Shown in pieces: positions 23,786-35,079 of a stretch of DNA of 64,000 nucleotides. The DNA is from Alitta virens. Its lineage: Eukaryota; Annelida; Polychaeta; Phyllodocida; Nereididae. Position 1 is the stretch's first letter, and every line of letters begins with the position of its first letter. A program made the translations under genes and the position numbers. The stretch spans positions 32,878,165-32,942,164 of the forward strand of contig OW028574.1 in the NCBI GenBank assembly GCA_932294295.1. The letters are read 5' to 3'. The notes beneath the pieces were generated by a model. It saw only the letters and a program-made list of their open reading frames with translations, was not told where the DNA came from and searched no databases.

Positions 23786-24369
23786 TGGCCTAAAGTAGTA
23801 ATTTCCGGTGTCTGGTGTACTATTGTTGATGTGGAACAGAACTTTCGATGGGCAATGCCTATTATTATAGCTTCTCTTTGGGCATTGGTGTTTTCTTATT
23901 GTGACTCTACTGGTTGAAATGCCTCCAGATCAACTGCAAGGCTCTCCGAGGTATTAGAGTCGATGCGAGTGGATTCCATGCGTACATCCTCAAATCAAGT
24001 ATGGCTGCCCTATACTTGTCATCCATGAGCTCCCCACTCAGCCTGGGTGTCTTTGGGGATTTATTGTGGAAGTCCTGCTACAATGTGTTGGTATGAACAA
24101 TATGAAGAGACCTAGATCAGACAAAAAGTTATTCAAGATGACTGATGCATTTATGACAATCTTTATCACACATCCATATGTTCCCATGTAGACGGCCTGT
24201 TGTTAAGGTTTAAAATCTTTGGTGATACCATTTTTCTTTGTGGCACCATTTCAAAACACACTTTCGTTGGTAGAATAAATGATAATTAATTCAGTTGGGT
24301 CTCGTGATTTATTGCATTTTGTTGTGTCGAATAAATCAGCCTTTCAAGCTATTTGCTTTTCATTTTCAG

Positions 24370-24513
24370 ACCATGAAGATCAGAATGTGACGCTCTGTGG
24401 CCATAACGAATTCTTGTGTCATGAATCTGGTATTTGCATTTCGCGCGATCGCCTTTGTGACAACCATGCGGATTGTGTCATCGGACAAGAAGATGAAGAT
24501 CCAGACCTTTGCG
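24370..24513 (+). CDS. LDL-receptor class A module exon
   Basis: A symmetric phase 1-1 exon of 144 nt follows acceptor ttttcattttcag and precedes donor gtttgt. It encodes one complete LDLa repeat with six cysteines in canonical spacing: CGHNEFLC, then HESGIC, ISRDRLC, DNHADC and a final DPDLC. The acidic calcium cage is present (Asp after the fourth Cys, then Asp-Cys, then Glu and Asp residues before the last Cys), so this copy should bind calcium normally. An N-linked glycosylation sequon (NVT) lies just before the first Cys. LDLa modules mediate ligand binding in lipoprotein and scavenger receptors. One-exon-per-module 1-1 organisation is the usual arrangement and allows exon shuffling. Confidence 0.9.
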
Positions 24514-24821
24514 GTTTGTTTTAATTCTGGTTTTCTGACCCATTCAGAACATTGACATTTGTGGTTTTCATTAGTTCATCATGATGCCAACAATAATCAT
24601 CACTTGTGTAGACTTGTATGAATAAACTAAGCACCGTGTAGTGGGGAACAAACTGGTCAACTGTATGCAGTAGTGATTTGACTGTAAATAACTAAAATGC
24701 TGTAAACACTATGCACTTCCTTAGCATTAAATCTAGACTTCCTTCGCATGCATTTATACATTCAGTAGCAATCATGAAAGATGTAAGTTTTTAAATCTTT
24801 ACTCCCTGTTTGGAATTTCAG

Positions 24822-25013
24822 GAGAGATTCCTTGGTACGGCCAGTGTACCTTTGAGAACAGCGCTTGTGGCTGGCACAGTTTGAAGGAAGTTCCTGAGAA
24901 ACTACAAGGTGGACAGCCCAACTCCCCTGCTTACAACTGGACCCTGCACAGAGGAAAAAGTCCCTACAAACATTCAGGGCCTACTACTGACCACACAACA
25001 CTAACGGAAATGG
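24822..25013 (+). CDS. MAM domain 2, first exon
   Basis: A phase 1-1 exon of 192 nt lies between acceptor tttggaatttcag and donor gtaagc. It encodes the N-terminal part of a MAM domain: QCTFENSACGW gives the first two conserved cysteines and the Trp, and then W (in YNWTLHRG) and the TDHT motif typical of MAM domains. It starts 308 bp after the LDLa exon, so module order is LDLa then MAM. One sequon (NWT) is present. No truncation or frameshift is visible. Confidence 0.9.
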
Positions 25014-25139
25014 GTAAGCTAATAAGTGGGCTCAAGTTAACATTGGGACGGTATTTATTTATTACAATCATAATTAACAACTGGTTAATACAAGAGCCGT
25101 AATGGACGTATTGGTTGATACGTGTTTTTCATATGTGAA

Positions 25140-25153
25140 ACACTAGGGGGCGC
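25140..25153 (+). promoter_or_regulatory. CTCF-like motif between MAM exons
   Basis: ACACTAGGGGGCGC agrees with the CCASYAGRKGGCRS consensus at 13 of 14 positions. It lies in the short intron between the first two exons of MAM domain 2. Confidence 0.35.
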
Positions 25154-25306
25154 TCAATGCCAGTGATATCTTGCCCCACCTGGTGTTATATTCTCTATCA
25201 AAGATAAATCACAGAAAAGCATTGTAGTTGGGATAAAGTAGAAGTAACATATTCAATGTATAATTGCTCATTTGTTAGCCATGCTTAAGTGATATTTTCT
25301 CTTCAG

Positions 25307-25437
25307 GCCAGTACCTGGTGACTGAGTCTGTGCAAACCAAAGGTTTCGGGTGGACGTTTCTTGTGGAGACCCCGGTGTTCCCCGCCCCTCCTGCCCAGAC
25401 CAACTTGAAAGAATCCCTCTACTTCCAGTCATGTCGG
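25307..25437 (+). CDS. MAM domain 2, second exon
   Basis: The exon enters in phase 1 after acceptor attttctcttcag and leaves in phase 0 before gtcagt, encoding about 43 residues. It begins GQYLVTES, the strand that follows TDHT in MAM domains, and ends with the third conserved cysteine (YFQSCR). The middle of the exon, with FPAPPAQTNLKES, corresponds to the variable loop before that Cys. It splices in frame to 31586. Confidence 0.88.
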
Positions 25438-27228
25438 GTCAGTCTTGATCTTTTCTTTTTTTAATATAACACCAGATATATATCTTTGTGATATCTACAC
25501 ATTTGCTTCAGCCATGCAATAGATTTACCAGTTATAGGATGGTTCTGTAAGATTTTCTTCATTGCACTGTGTTAAAGAGAATCTTCCAGCTGAATTCGGG
25601 GGTCAGCTCTGATTTTTGTGAAAAAATATTCTCATCCCATCTTATTTAATTAAAAATGTAGAAATGTTGCACTTTTGGCTTGTGATTTTATTACCTTAAA
25701 GGTAATTCAAGAGTGGTGAGAGTTAAAGGGCAATAGAAAATATACTCAGCATATTTTTCCCAGATATATATTAACCATATATAGGGGTTCTTATGACAGT
25801 AGTGTTTTAGGCATTATTGCCCAGATCACAATTCTGATAACATCAAGAGAAAACATGTAAAATAAATCGTTGGTTGTAATGGCCCTGAATATAAAATCTC
25901 TTAATTTCTCAGAAACTAATTAAGATGGTCATTTTATTTTTTCACTGCCAAATGCAATAACCATTTTATCAATTTTTTACATAAAAATCAAAGAGAGGGT
26001 CAATTCTCCTGAATAGATACAGCAAATGACCCAAACAAATAAGGGCTTCTCTGAATACATTTTGCCAATTCGGAAGTAGGGCAAGACTTTGCCCACAAAA
26101 TGTTTTTGCCAACCTTGATGAAGGTGTATATTCTAAAAAAAAGTAAAATTCATTAATGCCAGATGATGTAAATGTATTGGTTGCTATATTATTAAATGTA
26201 TATATTTCTGATCGCCTGAGCTCAATCTAAACGGTAGATGTCGCTGCTGGCCTGCCGTCTCCTGGCGCCCCTGGTGGCCCTGATCTTTGTAGTGACCTGT
26301 TATCCTTTTTCATCAATAAAACAACAAGGGATAATACAGTTTTGAAGTACTTAGCAACAACAGATTGATTGATTGTCAAATTGTATAGCGTTAATCACTC
26401 ATAGAGTGAGTGTATGAATATTGAATGCATGACGTCACCCTACTGTCAGTTTTATGGATGCCATTGCTCATGCACAGCCTCATTCTGGGAGACTGATCAC
26501 TATTCTCTTGGTGTGCCATTAATAAGTTATTCTTCCTCGTAAAAATGCCTGCAGTCTAATGAGGTGTCCGCTGCTTATAGTAATCTAATCAAAATGGCTG
26601 TCTGTGAGTGACATTACAATAACTTCATAATTAGTTTGGCAATTACAGTGGAACTTCGCCATTAAGTCCACCCTTTGTGCAAATATACTGGTTTTAACTT
26701 TTAATGACGTGGTGGTCTTAATAGTTTATAATAGATAATATTATGAAGAAATCACTTGGGCTAAAATGGGTGGTCTTTATAGTGAGATGGAGTCACCAGC
26801 AGAGTGGTGACTCCATGATAATAAAGTGTATGCAAGACTGGCGAGATGACGTAGATACTTAGCCACAAATGAAAGGGCAACGTGACTAAGTAGCCATGGT
26901 TAGTTGGGAGCCTCTATCTTGTTCCTGTTTGTTTTAGCCTATTACTTATTGATTCCATTTATATCTCGGCTTACTGTCCTCATATATGGCTTGCTTGCTT
27001 TTTTTTTGGTTTTTTGCTTTGACTTTGTTGTTTTTTTGTTATTTTTTTGTGTTTTTTTAAAGACAACTTCAGACTTTATAATTCTCTGAAATCATGTCTT
27101 TTTCCTGACATTATCCAATTAGACATCAACGAAAGGTGTTGGTTTTATGGTCTAGAGGTTAAAGGCGCCTGTCAGGTCCACTGAGACATTCGGTGCTAGT
27201 TCCTTGTTCGTACAAAGTGCGGTTGGCC

Positions 27229-27230
<2 letters not shown>
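25438..27230 (+). other. Intron, no further exon seen
   Basis: AT-rich, with one GC-rich island at 26245-26290 holding a CTCF-like word. A tRNA-like word (TGGTCTAGAGGTTAAAGGCG) occurs at 27145-27170. Confidence 0.45.
26264..26279. promoter_or_regulatory. CTCF-like motif
   Basis: GGCGCCCCTGGTGGCC is, on the minus strand, GGCCACCAGGGGCGCC, one G shorter than the usual CTCF core CCACCAGGGGGCGC. It lies in a GC-rich island inside an AT-rich intron. Confidence 0.3.

Positions 27231-27273
<43 letters not shown>
27231..27273. repeat. AT microsatellite at retroelement end
   Basis: About twenty TA units end just before TTTTTATTGACAG, the start of the repeat at 27274-27600. It looks like the simple-sequence tail of a minus-strand retroelement. 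Confidence 0.85.
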
Positions 27274-27276
<3 letters not shown>

Positions 27277-27600
27277 TTTATTGACAGCTAAATATCAAAT
27301 TGATACATGTGTCAGCATGACAAGATAATAAATGGCAAAAAATAAAAAAAAGATAATAGAAATACATGGATCAACAGTTAAAATAATTAAATAAGTAGAG
27401 CTATATTATGACTAATACTAATCAACACTACATAGTCTGTCTAAGAAATTCTAAGGCACCCGGAACTAAACAAATAATAGTAATAATACTGTTTAAAAAA
27501 GCACCAACAAATAGTTTTAGCACAACAATTCAGGTTCAATAACAATACTAAACACTAAGCATAAGATATATAGATATATATATACATGATGTACTCTTGA
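27274..27600 (-). mobile_element. Interspersed repeat, probable retroelement 3' end, copy 1
   Basis: The sequence from TTTTTATTGACAG to AGCATAAGATATATA matches 31993-32300 over its whole length, including GAAATACATGGATCAACAG and AGCACCAACAAATA. On the minus strand it ends in AATAAAAA followed by a TA run, as expected for a polyadenylated element 3' end. No coding part is attached. Confidence 0.65.
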
Positions 27601-28802
27601 CTGTTATCAAATATGTTATAATGTGGACTCTATATATAAAATATCTCATAAATTCAAGTCCAATATCTAGTTTCATAATGACTATGAATAGTTTCCCGTA
27701 TGGAGTGCATCCAGTTATAATTTTGTATCTGTAGTTTTATGTCGTCATTAATAATAAAATACACCCGGGCATTTCCCGTGTCATTTGAGTGGCCATACTG
27801 AGTAATGTTTCCACAAAATAATTATTTATTTATAGATGTTTGGATCATTATATTACTCACAAAATAAAACTAAAACTGCTACTTCTGGTTTTGTTGCTGT
27901 CACTGAATGTGTCATATTTATTGATTGCTCGTCATGGGGAACATCTCAATAAATGGACTTGACAAACATAAGTGTGATACATGTAGAACAAGAATATTCG
28001 TAACAAACGATGAAAATTATAGTACAGTTCATAAAAATATTACATTAAAAATAAACATCCATCTTAATAATAATAAAATAGTAGCGAGATAACTTTGTGT
28101 TGTAACCAAAAAAAAAACAAAAAACAGCCACAAAAAAAAAAATTGAAATTGAGAATGCAAGCAAAAAAAAGTAAGGTAAATTGATAATAATTTCATCTTT
28201 CTCGTCATAATTTACAACCCCATACATTTATTGCAAAAATAGCAATTTAGCTATATATATAGTTATATACAAGTATCACAAGACATTGCTTATTAAACTC
28301 GCATGATATGTGCAAAGCGATAAAGCGTTTGTCAGGGAGGATGAATGAATAAATGTACAATGAAGTGATGTACAGAACTCCGATGTACACATGAGTGTTC
28401 ATCTCAGCTCCTTTAAAGTCATTATGGCTATAAATCTGGCTTCATTGGGTTAAGACTGTCATGGTACAAACATTTTGCAAACATATAAGCATGTGCAATT
28501 CATAAGCAATGTTTTCATCCTTGCATTTTCGTGTCTATCAATTTCAATTTGTAATTAATGGGAATTGATTCTAAATCTGGCAATCTTATTGCAGATTTTT
28601 TTTATCTAAGCTCATTGAAAAACAACATTACACTCTCATAAATCTATTTAAAATTGTAATGTAGGCAATTTGATTAAAGGGTATTCGATTTTCTGGTAAG
28701 GTTCAATAATTCAGGTCAGTGGCCATCTGTGGGAAGCGTGGATGATTTTTGCTGTGACTGTATATTTGTAGGAGATCTCTAGCTTTGTTGGGGATTTTTC
28801 AA
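27601..28802 (+). other. Intron, nothing recognised
   Basis: Very AT-rich, with A-rich runs at 28110-28170. No coding frame of note. Confidence 0.5.
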
Positions 28803-29388
28803 GGGGCGTTCACACTATCACGTATAAGAGCTACGTATATACTCGCGCTAATTCGTAAATCACTCCTGGTCGCGCTTGACCACTCACGACCATAAATGAA
28901 GAGGGCAAAAATTTTTAAAAATGTTTAAAACTTTGGCGGACATTTTACGAGTAAATTGTTTATATTAGTTATGTAACTTGCTCGGGGGTCAGTCGGCGAG
29001 CGTTCTACGTACGTTATAGGTATGTTCTACGTACGTTCTACGTATGTTCTACGTAGCCATACGTAGCCACTGTCCATCCGTATATACTCGCCATCCATTC
29101 GTAGAACGCTCGTAAAACGATCAGCGGACATCCGTCACCCGCCCGTAGTCTACGTTGCGAGTGATCTACCAGTGCCTATGAGTGCCTATGAGTGCCTGAC
29201 GTATGCCTGACGAAAGTGGTTAGGCAAGCGTTTGACATCCGGCGAGCAATCTACAACTGCCTTACGTACGCTCGTGGAAAGAACTTATACGTGTTTAACG
29301 GAGCCACTAGTGAGCACGTATAGCTACGTATATCCCTTTTTTGACGGGGTCACTCGTCGGTTTTGTACGTGACAGTGTGAACCTCACT
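28803..29388. mobile_element. TTAA-type fold-back element, TACGTA subfamily
   Basis: The left end reads GGGGCGTTCACACTATCACG and the right end is its imperfect complement. The right flank is TTAA (29389-29392), the left flank TCAA (28799-28802). The interior is full of short words around TACGTACGTTCTACGTA and ACTCG(C/T). The architecture matches the elements at 18693 and 35080. Confidence 0.6.
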
Positions 29389-29701
29389 TTAAAGGGTTGA
29401 AGACAACTGCATTAGAATGAGCGAAAAGGCATCTGTATGTGTCGCGCAGTGACGCGCAGTAACTGTTAAGGCGCCCCTGCTGAATCATGAAAAGCACGCA
29501 AAATTGAGGGGGGCTCATATCGTAATGAATTAGGAAAAGAAAGGCATTTTAATTTGTTCAGAAACCATATTGAGTGGAGTTGGGTCTAGTGAGTTGTTGG
29601 GGGCTATTATGGAAATAGCCAGCTTTAGGCCTATAAGTCTACAATGTATCCACAACATGACATAGCCCTGTAGCTCATACAAAGAGTCGAGGTTTACACC
29701 C

Positions 29702-30008
29702 AGATAGCATTCCAAATCGTTTCAAGGTCAGCGCGATGTCGGTGATGCTTACGCAGATAGCATTCCAAATCGTTTCAAGGTCAGCGCGATGTCGGTGATG
29801 CTAACCCAGATAGCATTCCAAATCGTTTCAAGGTCAGCGCGATGTCGGTGATGCTAACCCAGATAGCATTCCAAATCGTTTCAACGTCAGCGCGAAGTCG
29901 GTGATGCTAACCCAGATAGCATTCCAAATCATTTCAACGTCAGCATGATGTCGGCGATGCTAATACGATGTTGTACTGACGATGTTGGGCCGATTTGGAA
30001 TGCTATCT
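29702..30008. mobile_element. MITE with AGATAGCATTCCAAATCG ends, containing a 53-bp tandem array
   Basis: The left end AGATAGCATTCCAAATCG is inverted at 29991-30008. Between them, a 53-bp unit starting CAGATAGCATTCC is repeated at 29701, 29754, 29807, 29860 and 29913. The terminal repeat has thus been amplified with the unit. Related elements are at 39201-39321 and 43988-44065. Confidence 0.75.
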
Positions 30009-30014
30009 TGGCAG

Positions 30015-30075
30015 GAGCCATGAATCGAACATGGAAACTTCAAAGGGAGCTGGCCAGTCCCTCTGCGACAGGACA
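30015..30075 (-). mobile_element. tRNA-like fragment
   Basis: On the minus strand ATGTTCGATTCATGGCTCC resembles a box B and GAGGGACTGGCCAGCTCCC a box A/anticodon region. It is incomplete, so a SINE head or tRNA pseudogene. Confidence 0.3.
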
Positions 30076-31585
30076 AATCTACCTTTAACTATATAATATA
30101 CTTGATGTCCAGCCCCATATTTTCATTGGTCAAAAAACTTAGGTGCTACATAATTCAACTTAATCTATTAGCACGTGGGGGCTTCCATATATGCCTAGTT
30201 TCTCGCCAAATAATTAACTTCCGTTCCATTAACGACATTCATCCCACTCCATCAACGGATACAAAGGATACAAAGGATACAAAGGAAATAAGGGTTATGG
30301 CCAGAGATGAAGCCTGGTCCTCTGTCTGTGCGTAGATGTTATTAATGAAATGTGGTTCTTCATATATATCCAGAATCGGGTTGACTTGTATAAGAGCAGC
30401 TAAAGCGTGGGTGCCACGATTATTATAGGGAGGGATATGGTCAACACATAACACAAGTAAGGTCCTCGAATGGGTGTTTGTGTTATTAAACTGAACGCAA
30501 GAGTAGGATCGTGTCTCCATGGACAATGATGGAGGGGATAATCACCCTTTAGGGGTTCTGCTTATTGAAAGAGTTGCATATAATGGCAATGTCAGGTAAA
30601 TACCAAACAAACGGTGCAATAAAATATATGTGAATAGCGTCCAAAAGGCAGCTGGCTTTTCATACTTTTTGTGTGGTTTACACGTGTGATGACTGTCAGT
30701 ATTGATATGATGTGTTGTTAAGTGGAGAGCGGAATCAATGGGATTTATGTAATGAAGTAGACTGTGCCATATGACACACTACTGCGGGCTTTTGTGGTAA
30801 TAATTACAGTGGTATATTAGTTTAAAGGCAGTAGATATAGGTTATTATTCAAATGGCTCCGGCTTTTGATAGTCCTCATCTTACTCGAAAGCATTAAACA
30901 TGTAGTATACCAGTGCAGAGCAATAAATGTACAGGGACAATGTTTATTTCCGAATAGACTATACTATGGAGTAATATATATGTCTGGTATTGGGTGATGA
31001 ATTGGTCTAGATTATGATTTGGTAAAATAGACAAGCCAGGTGGGACTGGGGCCAATGTGTCATGTAATCGTTTTAAAGATGTGTCATTTTGGTTTAATTA
31101 AAGCCCATGGGATTTTACTTCTCATTTCATTTCACCGCCCCATGACTAGACCGAAACATTGCTGTCATTTGCTGTGAAGCAGTTTGTCGGACTAGGTCAT
31201 GACGGACAAATATGTCATCTTACCATTCAATGATGCATATAACATATAAATACACAAGATTCGTGCATATTCATGAAAAATCAAGTTTCCTTAATATTTT
31301 CAGCATCCTGGGCAGTCAGTAAATCGAAATAGTTACAGAGTTTGTTTTATTCTTTTATTTTATTGTTTATGTGTCAGAAAAATATGAAGCCATAGACCCT
31401 GAAGTGCATTAAGGTGACATCACGGGTGAAATGTCAGACTGGCGTGACATCAGTTTGACGTCTGGTCAATGTCGTCCGGATTGTCTGGCCAACTCGGCAT
31501 GGCCGGGCATGTTATCTGGTAAAACAAGACTTGCAAAATTTGCAATAGCATGTACATAAGTTTTTATTTTATTTATATGTTTCAG
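30076..31585 (+). other. Intron, nothing recognised
   Basis: A short GGATACAAA triplication lies at 30258-30280. No exon was recognised before 31586. Confidence 0.5.
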
Positions 31586-31761
31586 GCCCGGTTCTACCAC
31601 TACCTAAGGGGCAACCACATACAGTACTTGGCTGTGTACCTCAAGGAGCTGCGATATCCCCAACCTTATATCACTTTATTGGGGAAGATCAAGCCCGAGG
31701 ACCTCCACGGAAGACACGCTTGGATGAGGAGCTCCTTTGCTATCCCTCCCATATATCAAAG
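31586..31761 (+). CDS. MAM domain 2, third exon
   Basis: The exon (phase 0 in, phase 2 out, 176 nt) follows acceptor tatatgtttcag and precedes gtaaac. It encodes the central MAM sheet: ARFYHYLRGNHIQYLAVYLK matches the usual aromatic-rich strand followed by a Gly and a long beta strand. HAWMRSSFAIPPIYQ then corresponds to the W-x-hydrophobic strand before the C-terminal part. The codon split at its 3' end is completed by the first base of the exon at 33758. The preceding 6.1-kb intron contains a CTCF-like site, an AT microsatellite, a retroelement 3' end and two MITEs. Confidence 0.88.
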
Positions 31762-31992
31762 GTAAACAGTGGCATTGCGAGGTAGTTGTGATAGAGCCAG
31801 TGTCCATATTTTTACTGAAGGTTATTGCATGTACCATTTCATGCTTATCAGATTTTTTTATATTAAAAGAACCATAAAAGAGCCAGGTTTACTGTTATAT
31901 ATCATCAGTGGTTCATCACAGCTTAAAAAATTGGCAGACTGATGTGAAATCTATGGTAAAAGATGAAATCTGTGAGAAAAAAAAGAATATAT

Positions 31993-32300
31993 ATAGATTT
32001 TTATTGATAGGAAAATATCATGTGTCTTGACAAAAATAATAAATGACAAAAAAAAGAAAATAATAGAAATACATGGATCAACAGTTAAATTAATTAAAAT
32101 AAGTACAGCTATGTTATGACTAATAGTAATCAACACTACATAATATGTCTAAGAACTTCTAAAGCACCCGGAACTAAACAAATCGGTAATAATACCGTTT
32201 AAAAAGCACCAACAAATAATTTTAGCACAACAATTCAGGTTCAATAACAATACTAAACACTAAGCATAAGATATATATTTATATATACATGATATACTAT
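31993..32300 (-). mobile_element. Interspersed repeat, probable retroelement 3' end, copy 2
   Basis: This is a second copy of the repeat at 27274-27600, differing by small substitutions and indels. A third, short fragment is at 32950-33025. Copies 1 and 2 lie in consecutive introns of the MAM/LDLa gene. Confidence 0.65.
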
Positions 32301-32326
32301 GATTGTAATCAACATGGTAAACAATA

Positions 32327-32575
32327 TGACGTGATATTGCTGAAAGAGCAGTGAAGGACCACAGGACTATCATATCAGGCAATATCAGTTATATTGAGAC
32401 TGTCTATAAGAAACCTCTGACTGATTTTAGTAGCTTGCCTGAGTTAAAATCCTATTATTTACCATTTGAAGAACAGTGCACAGTTCAGGCTGTGAGAGAC
32501 ATTTTGATTTACAATCCATTAGATTTGTCACCGCTTGATAAATGCCACTTTTTATATTTTCTCTGTACTATTTGA
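32327..32575 (+). CDS. Unrecognised open frame, possible 3' end of an element or gene
   Basis: A frame following a stop near 32324 encodes about 82 residues, with LTDFSSLPELKSYYLPFEEQ and YNPLDLSPLDKCHFLYFLC before its stop. Composition is protein-like (mixed charge and hydrophobic residues). The stop is followed within about 60 bp by AATAAATAAATA, usable as polyadenylation signals. I recognise no family. It lies on the plus strand in the MAM/LDLa intron, beside a retroelement 3' end, so an element-derived fragment is the leading alternative. Confidence 0.3.
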
Positions 32576-32949
32576 ATTTATCTGAGTAATTTGTAATATG
32601 TGTCTATACCTGAATGCAGTGTATGAAATAAATAAATATATAATACGAGATGGCAATATGATAGGACACACAATTGAAATGACATACAATAGTAGATATA
32701 TGACTATTTAGGATTAGGATTAGGATTACTATTTTGTGGACAATTTAAAATAGAATTAGGCCCAAGAATAGAAAGTTAAATTATGCTATAACGAAATTGT
32801 TTAACCGAAGTGTGTGTATTACTATTAGGAAGCAAACGACTCAAATTAGAAATCTTATTTTATTTTTTGGCTCTTACAGTTATAACAGGTCAACACGTGT
32901 TCTCCAATGTTTGTGTTTAGTTTTATATTTCTTACGGTGTATAAGTAGA

Positions 32950-33025
32950 GATAGTAATCAACACTACATAATATGCCTAAGAACTTCTAAAGCACCCGGA
33001 ACTAAACAAATCGGTAATAATACAC
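32950..33025 (-). mobile_element. Fragment of the same interspersed repeat
   Basis: The words AGTAATCAACACTACATAAT and AGCACCCGGAACTAAACAAA match the middle of the repeat at 31993-32300, and nothing matches outside about 75 bp. Confidence 0.6.
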
Positions 33026-33565
33026 ATCAACTAATCTGGTTATGGCAAATAATTTTTTGCCCTTCCTTCTGTTAATTAATATGGCATAATTTAGCTTCAA
33101 ATTTACATCAAGACTTCAGATATTTGATCTGGATTTAAAAAACCTTTCTACTCAAAGATGCACAAAATGGCTGTGAGGCACAAAGCGCAGGACGACACAA
33201 AATGGTTCCATTAGGAAATCATGAAACAGCATCTACTGATTAAAATCTTGCAACTAAGGCTTTTAGTTGATGGAACTTTTCTTCCACGCAAAAAGAACTT
33301 TTTCTTCCACGCAAAAAGAACTTGAAGGTTGCAGAGAGTCCTATCTTATTTACCTTATGAGACTGACTTGTCACTTCGGAAATATCTTGTGAGGAAGGAC
33401 ATTTTTTTTTCAACTTGAATTGAAATTTTTTTTTTTTAATTCAATAATTCCAAAGGTTAGACCGAACCAGGTCGTACCAATGGTGAATCAGATGCTCTTT
33501 TAATTATTTATCCTGGTTATGATATTATATTGTACGTTTCCATTTTAATATAATAGGCTTATACA

Positions 33566-33580
33566 GGGGGGGGGGGGGGG
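33566..33580. repeat. G homopolymer (15)
   Basis: An uninterrupted run of 15 G lies about 180 bp upstream of the MAM exon at 33758. Confidence 0.9.
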
Positions 33581-33757
33581 CACTTTAAGGTTCTTCACTT
33601 TATCATCCAGACCATAGAATATGCACTGTGGATGATCTTAATGGTGAGGTTCTATTCTAACTGCATTTTCTGCTCACCTCAGGAGTAAAGCGTGTAGTGA
33701 ATGATACATATCATTCCAATAAATGTTTCGCATTACATCTATGTTTTTTTATTTCAG

Positions 33758-33852
33758 CTATCAGTTGATATTCGAAGCAACATTAGGCTTTCGGGCAATT
33801 GCTGTCGTTGCCATAGATGACTTTTCGCTTTCGAGGGAATGCTTTGGCTTCG
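33758..33852 (+). CDS. MAM domain 2, C-terminal exon
   Basis: A 95-nt exon (phase 2 in, phase 1 out) follows acceptor ttttatttcag and precedes gtaagt. It encodes YQLIFEATLGFRAIAVVAID then DFSLSRECFGF, the last strands and fourth conserved Cys of the MAM domain. The usual Gly in the F-E-A..G-x-x-G-x-I-A-I-D-D pattern is replaced by Ala-Val (AIAVVAIDD), a mild departure from the consensus. Its phases equal those of the exon at 15121, as expected for duplicated MAM modules. Confidence 0.86.
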
Positions 33853-35075
33853 GTAAGTCATCATGTCTTTTTATTTGTGGGGGAATGAAGGAAAAAATGG
33901 TATATGTAAAAGGGTTTTAAAAAAAAGTAGAGATTCAAAACAAAATTGGGTTTCTGTTGTTTTTTTTCCCCCAGGCCCATTATATTATGATTTTTATTGA
34001 CACCCAAAGAATGGCAAACAGGACCAGGATATCCGTGAATGTGTCCAGGAAAGAGTGTCATTCCTGATTTGAACATGGCACAGCATTTTAACACTATAGG
34101 CACTGCCCTGGATGACCTGATTTGAAAATATGAAATGTCTCCTCTAAAGTCCGCGATTGTCTACCCTAATGTCTGTTACCAAATGACTGTTTTGCGAGGG
34201 AATTATCTGATTTTTCAAGCCAGCATAATTTCCATTGTATGTAAGATATAGTTGCCTTAACCCCAAGACGTTTTCAAATAATAGTCTTTCAGAAAGTATC
34301 ATTCCCACGTGACCAGTCCCATTTAACTATTTTTCAGTTATGCATTTAATTGTGTCTTTTTACTTAATTGTTTATCACACCAGTACAAATTGATATTCTT
34401 CCTTATTAGACATCGACTCTCAACAAAGTTGGCTTTATTAAAATTGCAAATCCATAACCTATTTATAAAATGCTACTTTATTGGTGTGTTGCGTGTAGAG
34501 AAGTTATAATTATGGGAAGTTCTTCCAAGTGCAGAATGCATAGACTTCATTATATAATTATTATTAATGAACGTGGAGCTGATTATGATTTATGAAGGCT
34601 CGTTTTCAGTTTTTATGGTGAAAGAATTTGTACTTTTTAAATCGATAATGCAGGATTTACTGGGGTCACTAAAAGAGAAGAAATAAAGAAAAGAAAAAAA
34701 CTCAAATAAATATTCAGGGTATGTTGGGTTAATTAAGCGCCATTATTTATTATGGGTTATTTTGGGTGGACGCTAGTTCACAGTCAGAAGACAAACCTGG
34801 GCTGAGCTGGCTCACCTGAAATTGCTTGTCGCGGGGGTTTTGGCATAATTTAAAGACCTGCTAATGCAAAAGTCTGTGTCGGGTGATGAAAATACAACTA
34901 TATACCAAATTTCATTGTCTAGCAATGAATATTAACTGAGTTATTGGCGATTTTGCCCAAGTTTTTGATAAGATTCGCACCAACTCGGCCTATGTAAAGT
35001 AAACAGCTCACCAATACACAACGTCTGTACCATCAATTAACCTCGTTCGAGCTACTGTGTCAATGTTCAGCTGCA
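33853..35075 (+). other. Intron, nothing recognised
   Basis: AT-rich sequence with no repeat copy identified elsewhere in the window and no supported frame. Confidence 0.5.
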
Positions 35076-35079
35076 TTAA

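Larger units (their letters stand above)
21175..24369 (+). other. Intron, repeats only
   Basis: Contains an inverted SINE tail (22385), a second SINE type (23385) and a tRNA-like fragment (23715). No exon was recognised before the LDLa exon. Confidence 0.5.
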
